Shown here piece after piece: positions 5,255 through 7,356 of a DNA stretch of 7,356 bases. The translations under genes and the position numbers were made by a program. Positions within the stretch are counted from its first letter, which is position 1. Each line of letters opens with the position of its first letter. The stretch covers positions 1-7,356 of the forward strand of contig CAMLHU010000106.1 in the NCBI GenBank assembly GCA_946479825.1. Reading direction: 5' to 3'. The notes below the pieces were generated by a model. That model saw only the letters and a list, made by a program, of their open reading frames with translations. It was not told the origin of the DNA and searched no databases. Source of the stretch: an uncultured Gemmatimonadota bacterium. GTDB lineage: Bacteria; Gemmatimonadota; Gemmatimonadetes; Gemmatimonadales; GWC2-71-9.

Positions 5255-5951
5255 CGCGCTGCTGCTCGAGGCCCGCGGGCTGGTGCGGCGCTACGGCGCC
5301 GTGCCGGTGCTGCGCGGCGTGGACCTCGCGGTCCGCCCCGGGGAGGGCGTGGCCGTGCTCGGCCCGAACGGCGCCGGCAAGACCACGCTGCTCCGGATCC
5401 TGGCCGGCCTCGCCCGCCCCGACGCAGGCACGGTGCTGGCCGGCGGCACGCGGTTCAGCGCCGAGGACCCGACCGCCCGGCGGATGGTGGGGCTGGTGGC
5501 CCACCAGTCGCTGCTCTACGGCGAGCTCACCCCCCGCGAGAACGTCCGCTTCGCCGCGCGGCTCTTCGGCCTCGACGAGGCCGCGGTGTCGCGCGCGCTG
5601 GACCGCCTCGAGCTCGGCCGCCACGCCGAGCGGCCGGTGCGGCTCCTGAGCCGGGGCCTGGTGCAGCGGGCGGCGCTCGCGCGCGCGCTGGTGCACGAGC
5701 CGCCGCTCCTCCTGCTCGACGAGCCGTTCACGGGGCTCGACGTCCCCGCGGCGGAACGGCTGGCGGCGCTGCTCCGGGGCTGGCGCGAGGAAGGCCGGGG
5801 GGTGCTGGTGGTGACGCACCAGCTGCCCGAAGCGTGGCCCGCGCTCACCCGGGTGATGGTGCTCCACGACGGGCGCTGGGCGCTCGACCTCCCGGCCCCC
5901 GCGACCGCCGCCGAGGCGCTGCGCCGCTATCGGGAGGTGACCGGTGGGTGA
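5241..5951 (+). CDS. ccmA: Haem exporter ATP-binding subunit CcmA
   Basis: This is the cytoplasmic ATPase of the CcmABCD complex, which releases haem-loaded CcmE for system I cytochrome c maturation. The protein has 236 residues. Walker A is GPNGAGKTT (41-49, K47), the Q-loop is HQSLLYGELTPRENVRF (88-104), Walker B is LLLLDEP (156-162) followed by FTGLD (D-loop), and the H-loop is VVTHQ (H193). The ABC signature reads LSRGLVQR (136-143) instead of the usual LSGGQ or LSAGQ; the Ser and second Gly remain. The start is a TTG inside the end of the REC gene. It keeps the first beta strand (LLLEARGLV), which the next in-frame GTG (5283) would remove. No Shine-Dalgarno is evident, so coupling to the upstream gene is likely. 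Identification as CcmA rests on sequence plus the adjoining ccmB and ccmC; alone it could be another ABC ATPase. Confidence 0.92.
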   Translation: MTPPDALLLEARGLVRRYGAVPVLRGVDLAVRPGEGVAVLGPNGAGKTTLLRILAGLARPDAGTVLAGGTRFSAEDPTARRMVGLVAHQSLLYGELTPRENVRFAARLFGLDEAAVSRALDRLELGRHAERPVRLLSRGLVQRAALARALVHEPPLLLLDEPFTGLDVPAAERLAALLRGWREEGRGVLVVTHQLPEAWPALTRVMVLHDGRWALDLPAPATAAEALRRYREVTGG

Positions 5952-6624
5952 CGTGCTGCGGGTGACCTTCGCGGTGGCCGGCAAGGACCTCCGGCTCGAG
6001 TTCCGGCGCCGGACTGCGCTTCTCGCGGCGACGGTCTTCGCGGCGCTGGTCCTCGTGGTGTTCAACTTCGCGCGCGACCCGACCGCGCTCTCCGCGCTCG
6101 ACCTCGCGCCGAGCGCGCTCTGGATCACGGTCGCGTTCGCGTCCGAGGTGGCGCTCAACCGGGCGTTCCACGCCGAGGCGGAGCACGCCGCCCTCGACGG
6201 GCTGCTGCTGAGCCCCGCGCCGCGGTCGGGGATCTACTTCGGCAAGTGCCTCGCCAACCTCGCGTTCGTCGGGATCGTCGAGCTCATCGCGGTGCCGCTC
6301 TTCATCCTGTTCTTCAACGTGGACCTGGTGGCGGGGTGGGGCGGGGTCGTCGGGACGCTGTTCCTCGCCGCGGTCGGCATCGTGGCGGTGGGGACCATCT
6401 TCAGCGCGATGGCGGTGCGCACCCGCTTCGCGGAGCTGCTGCTGCCGTTGCTGCACCTGCCGTTCCTCGTGCCGGTGCTCATCACCGGCGTCCAGGCGAC
6501 CACCCGCCTGCTCGGCGGGCGGCCGTTGAGCGAGGTCACGGGCTGGCTTAGGTTCCTCGGGGCGTACGACATCGTGTTCCTCACCCTCGGCGCTCTCGCC
6601 TTCTCCGCGGTGGTGGACGAATGA
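5944..6624 (+). CDS. ccmB: Haem exporter permease CcmB
   Basis: This is an integral membrane subunit paired with CcmA in the haem-handling ABC complex. Its 226 residues match the family (E. coli CcmB is 220). Six hydrophobic segments are visible at about 24-42, 52-70, 104-124, 132-156, 163-183 and 204-222. The family-typical cytoplasmic stretch FASEVALNRAFHAEAEHAALDGLLLSP (65-91 region) is followed by IYFGKCLANLAF. The start is a GTG with a strong Shine-Dalgarno GGGAGGTGA at 5932-5940, ending 3 bp before it, and it overlaps ccmA by 8 bp. The stop overlaps the ccmC start as ATGA. No odd features were seen. Confidence 0.95.
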   Translation: MGDVLRVTFAVAGKDLRLEFRRRTALLAATVFAALVLVVFNFARDPTALSALDLAPSALWITVAFASEVALNRAFHAEAEHAALDGLLLSPAPRSGIYFGKCLANLAFVGIVELIAVPLFILFFNVDLVAGWGGVVGTLFLAAVGIVAVGTIFSAMAVRTRFAELLLPLLHLPFLVPVLITGVQATTRLLGGRPLSEVTGWLRFLGAYDIVFLTLGALAFSAVVDE

Positions 6625-7325
6625 CCGACCAACCAAGCGGTGCCCGCCGGCTCATCCGCCGGGGGGCCTGGGTCACCGGCCTCGCGCTCGCCGCCCTTGC
6701 GGGCGTGTATGTCCGGGCCCTGCTCTACACGCCCGTCGAGGTCCGCCAGGGCCCGGCGCAGAAGATCTTCTACCTCCACGCCCCGGCGGCCTGGTCTGCG
6801 CTGCTCAGCTTCTCGCTGGTCGGGATCGCGAGCATCGCCTACCTGCTGATGCGGGACCGCCGGCTCGACCGCTTCGCCGCCGCGGCGGCCGAGGTCGGCC
6901 TCGCGTTCAGCTGCGTGATGCTCACCACCGGGCCGATCTGGGGCCGCACGGTCTGGGGCACCTGGTGGACCTGGGACGCCCGGCTCACCCTCACGCTCTT
7001 TCTGTTCTTCCTGTTCCTGGGGTATCGCGCGCTCCGCGCCGCGGTGCAGGATCCCGATGAGCGCGCCCGGTTCGCCGCCGTGGTGGGGATCATGGGGCTG
7101 GTGCTGGTGCCGTTCATCCACCTGAGCGTGTACCTCTTCCGCACGCTCCACCCGAAGCCGGTGGTCATCAAGCCGAGCGCGCCGTCGCTGCCGCCGGAGA
7201 TGCTCATCACGCTGCTCACGTCGTTCGCGGTGTTCACGCTGCTCTATGTGGGGTTCGTGACGATCAAGTACGGCCTGCTCGTCGCCGAGGCCGCGGCCGA
7301 GGCCGCCGGAGGGATCGATGCCTGA
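6621..7325 (+). CDS. ccmC: Haem-handling protein CcmC (WWD domain)
   Basis: CcmC is the membrane protein that presents haem to the chaperone CcmE at the periplasmic face. It has 234 residues. The tryptophan-rich WWD motif WGRTVWGTWWTWD runs from 107 to 119. The two expected haem-ligand histidines are H53 in YLHAPAAW and H177 in RTLHPKP, aligning with H60 and H184 of E. coli CcmC. Six hydrophobic segments are visible, near 16-36, 56-77, 88-105, 121-140, 152-172 and 194-220. The start overlaps the ccmB stop by 4 bp. The length and the ccmAB context separate it from the larger WWD proteins CcmF and CcsA. Confidence 0.95.
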   Translation: MTDQPSGARRLIRRGAWVTGLALAALAGVYVRALLYTPVEVRQGPAQKIFYLHAPAAWSALLSFSLVGIASIAYLLMRDRRLDRFAAAAAEVGLAFSCVMLTTGPIWGRTVWGTWWTWDARLTLTLFLFFLFLGYRALRAAVQDPDERARFAAVVGIMGLVLVPFIHLSVYLFRTLHPKPVVIKPSAPSLPPEMLITLLTSFAVFTLLYVGFVTIKYGLLVAEAAAEAAGGIDA

Positions 7326-7356
7326 GGTCACCCCGCAGAACGGCGCCTATATGGTG
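7318..7356 (+). CDS. ccmD: Start of a ccmD-like gene (3' end outside window)
   Basis: Thirteen codons are visible: MPEVTPQNGAYMV. The ATG overlaps the end of ccmC by 8 bp and is preceded by a Shine-Dalgarno GGAGGG (7308-7313) at 4 bp. CcmD is a very short single-helix protein that usually follows ccmC, and a short polar start leading into an aromatic/hydrophobic stretch (AYMV) fits it. Too little is visible to prove the family, so the call rests mainly on position. Confidence 0.62.
   Translation, partial: MPEVTPQNGAYMV

Noticed and set aside
5205..6158. A 317-codon open frame on -, antisense to ccmA and ccmB
   Set aside because: It is a shadow frame from GC3 bias, rich in Arg, Gln, Glu and His and without domain motifs.
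6234..7331. A 365-codon open frame on -, antisense to ccmB and ccmC
   Set aside because: Same cause: charged, repetitive composition, no start signals, opposite to two well-supported membrane proteins.

Overview
The window is 7.36 kb of GC-rich bacterial DNA (roughly 70% GC, strong G/C bias at third codon positions). It carries eight genes in three blocks, one of them with a long regulatory leader. Nothing in it names the species. The Acs, STAS and Ccm proteins, a leaderless-looking promoter and the GC content would suit Gemmatimonadota or a GC-rich deltaproteobacterial/myxobacterial relative. That placement is inference only.

Layout. Block 1 (1-1896, +) is a nearly complete Kup-type potassium transporter whose start lies just before the window. 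It converges on block 2 (2087-4039, -), a full-length AMP-forming acetyl-CoA synthetase (acs). The roughly 190 bp between them are an imperfect inverted-repeat element built from GTGAACGG/TTCACCG units around a GC-rich hairpin, and the stop codons of both genes lie inside its repeat units. Block 3 (+) starts with a 0.5 kb leader and then encodes a stand-alone STAS protein (4555-4851), a REC-only response regulator (4889-5254) and ccmA, ccmB, ccmC and the first codons of ccmD (5241 to the window end). From the REC gene onward every junction overlaps (14, 8, 4 and 8 bp), so REC-ccmABCD looks like one translationally coupled operon.

The most interesting part is the leader between acs and the STAS gene (about 4264-4554). 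Read left to right on the + strand it has an 11-nt palindrome, a near-consensus sigma-54 promoter (TGGCAC-N5-TCGCT, 4289-4304), a 15-nt palindrome over the predicted transcription start, a GEMM-I (cyclic dinucleotide) riboswitch aptamer (about 4344-4443), a 17-bp terminator-like hairpin (4464-4510), and then the STAS start codon. In a gap-free alignment to the well-studied Vc2 aptamer, the guanine-recognising position G20 is an A here. That substitution marks the GEMM-I subclass that senses 3',3'-cyclic GMP-AMP (cGAMP), known from Geobacter. The reading is therefore a sigma-54-transcribed riboswitch/attenuator, responding to cGAMP or c-di-GMP, that controls a SpoIIAA/RsbV-like regulator.

How the genes fit together. 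The STAS protein is probably an anti-sigma-factor antagonist or another partner-switching regulator. The REC protein would relay a histidine-kinase signal. CcmABCD exports and presents haem for c-type cytochrome maturation. In Geobacter, cGAMP riboswitches are linked to extracellular electron transfer, which depends on c-type cytochromes. The nearby ccm operon is a suggestive but unproven parallel, because the REC-ccm unit appears to have its own promoter. Kup (K+ uptake) and Acs (acetate activation) are ordinary housekeeping genes.
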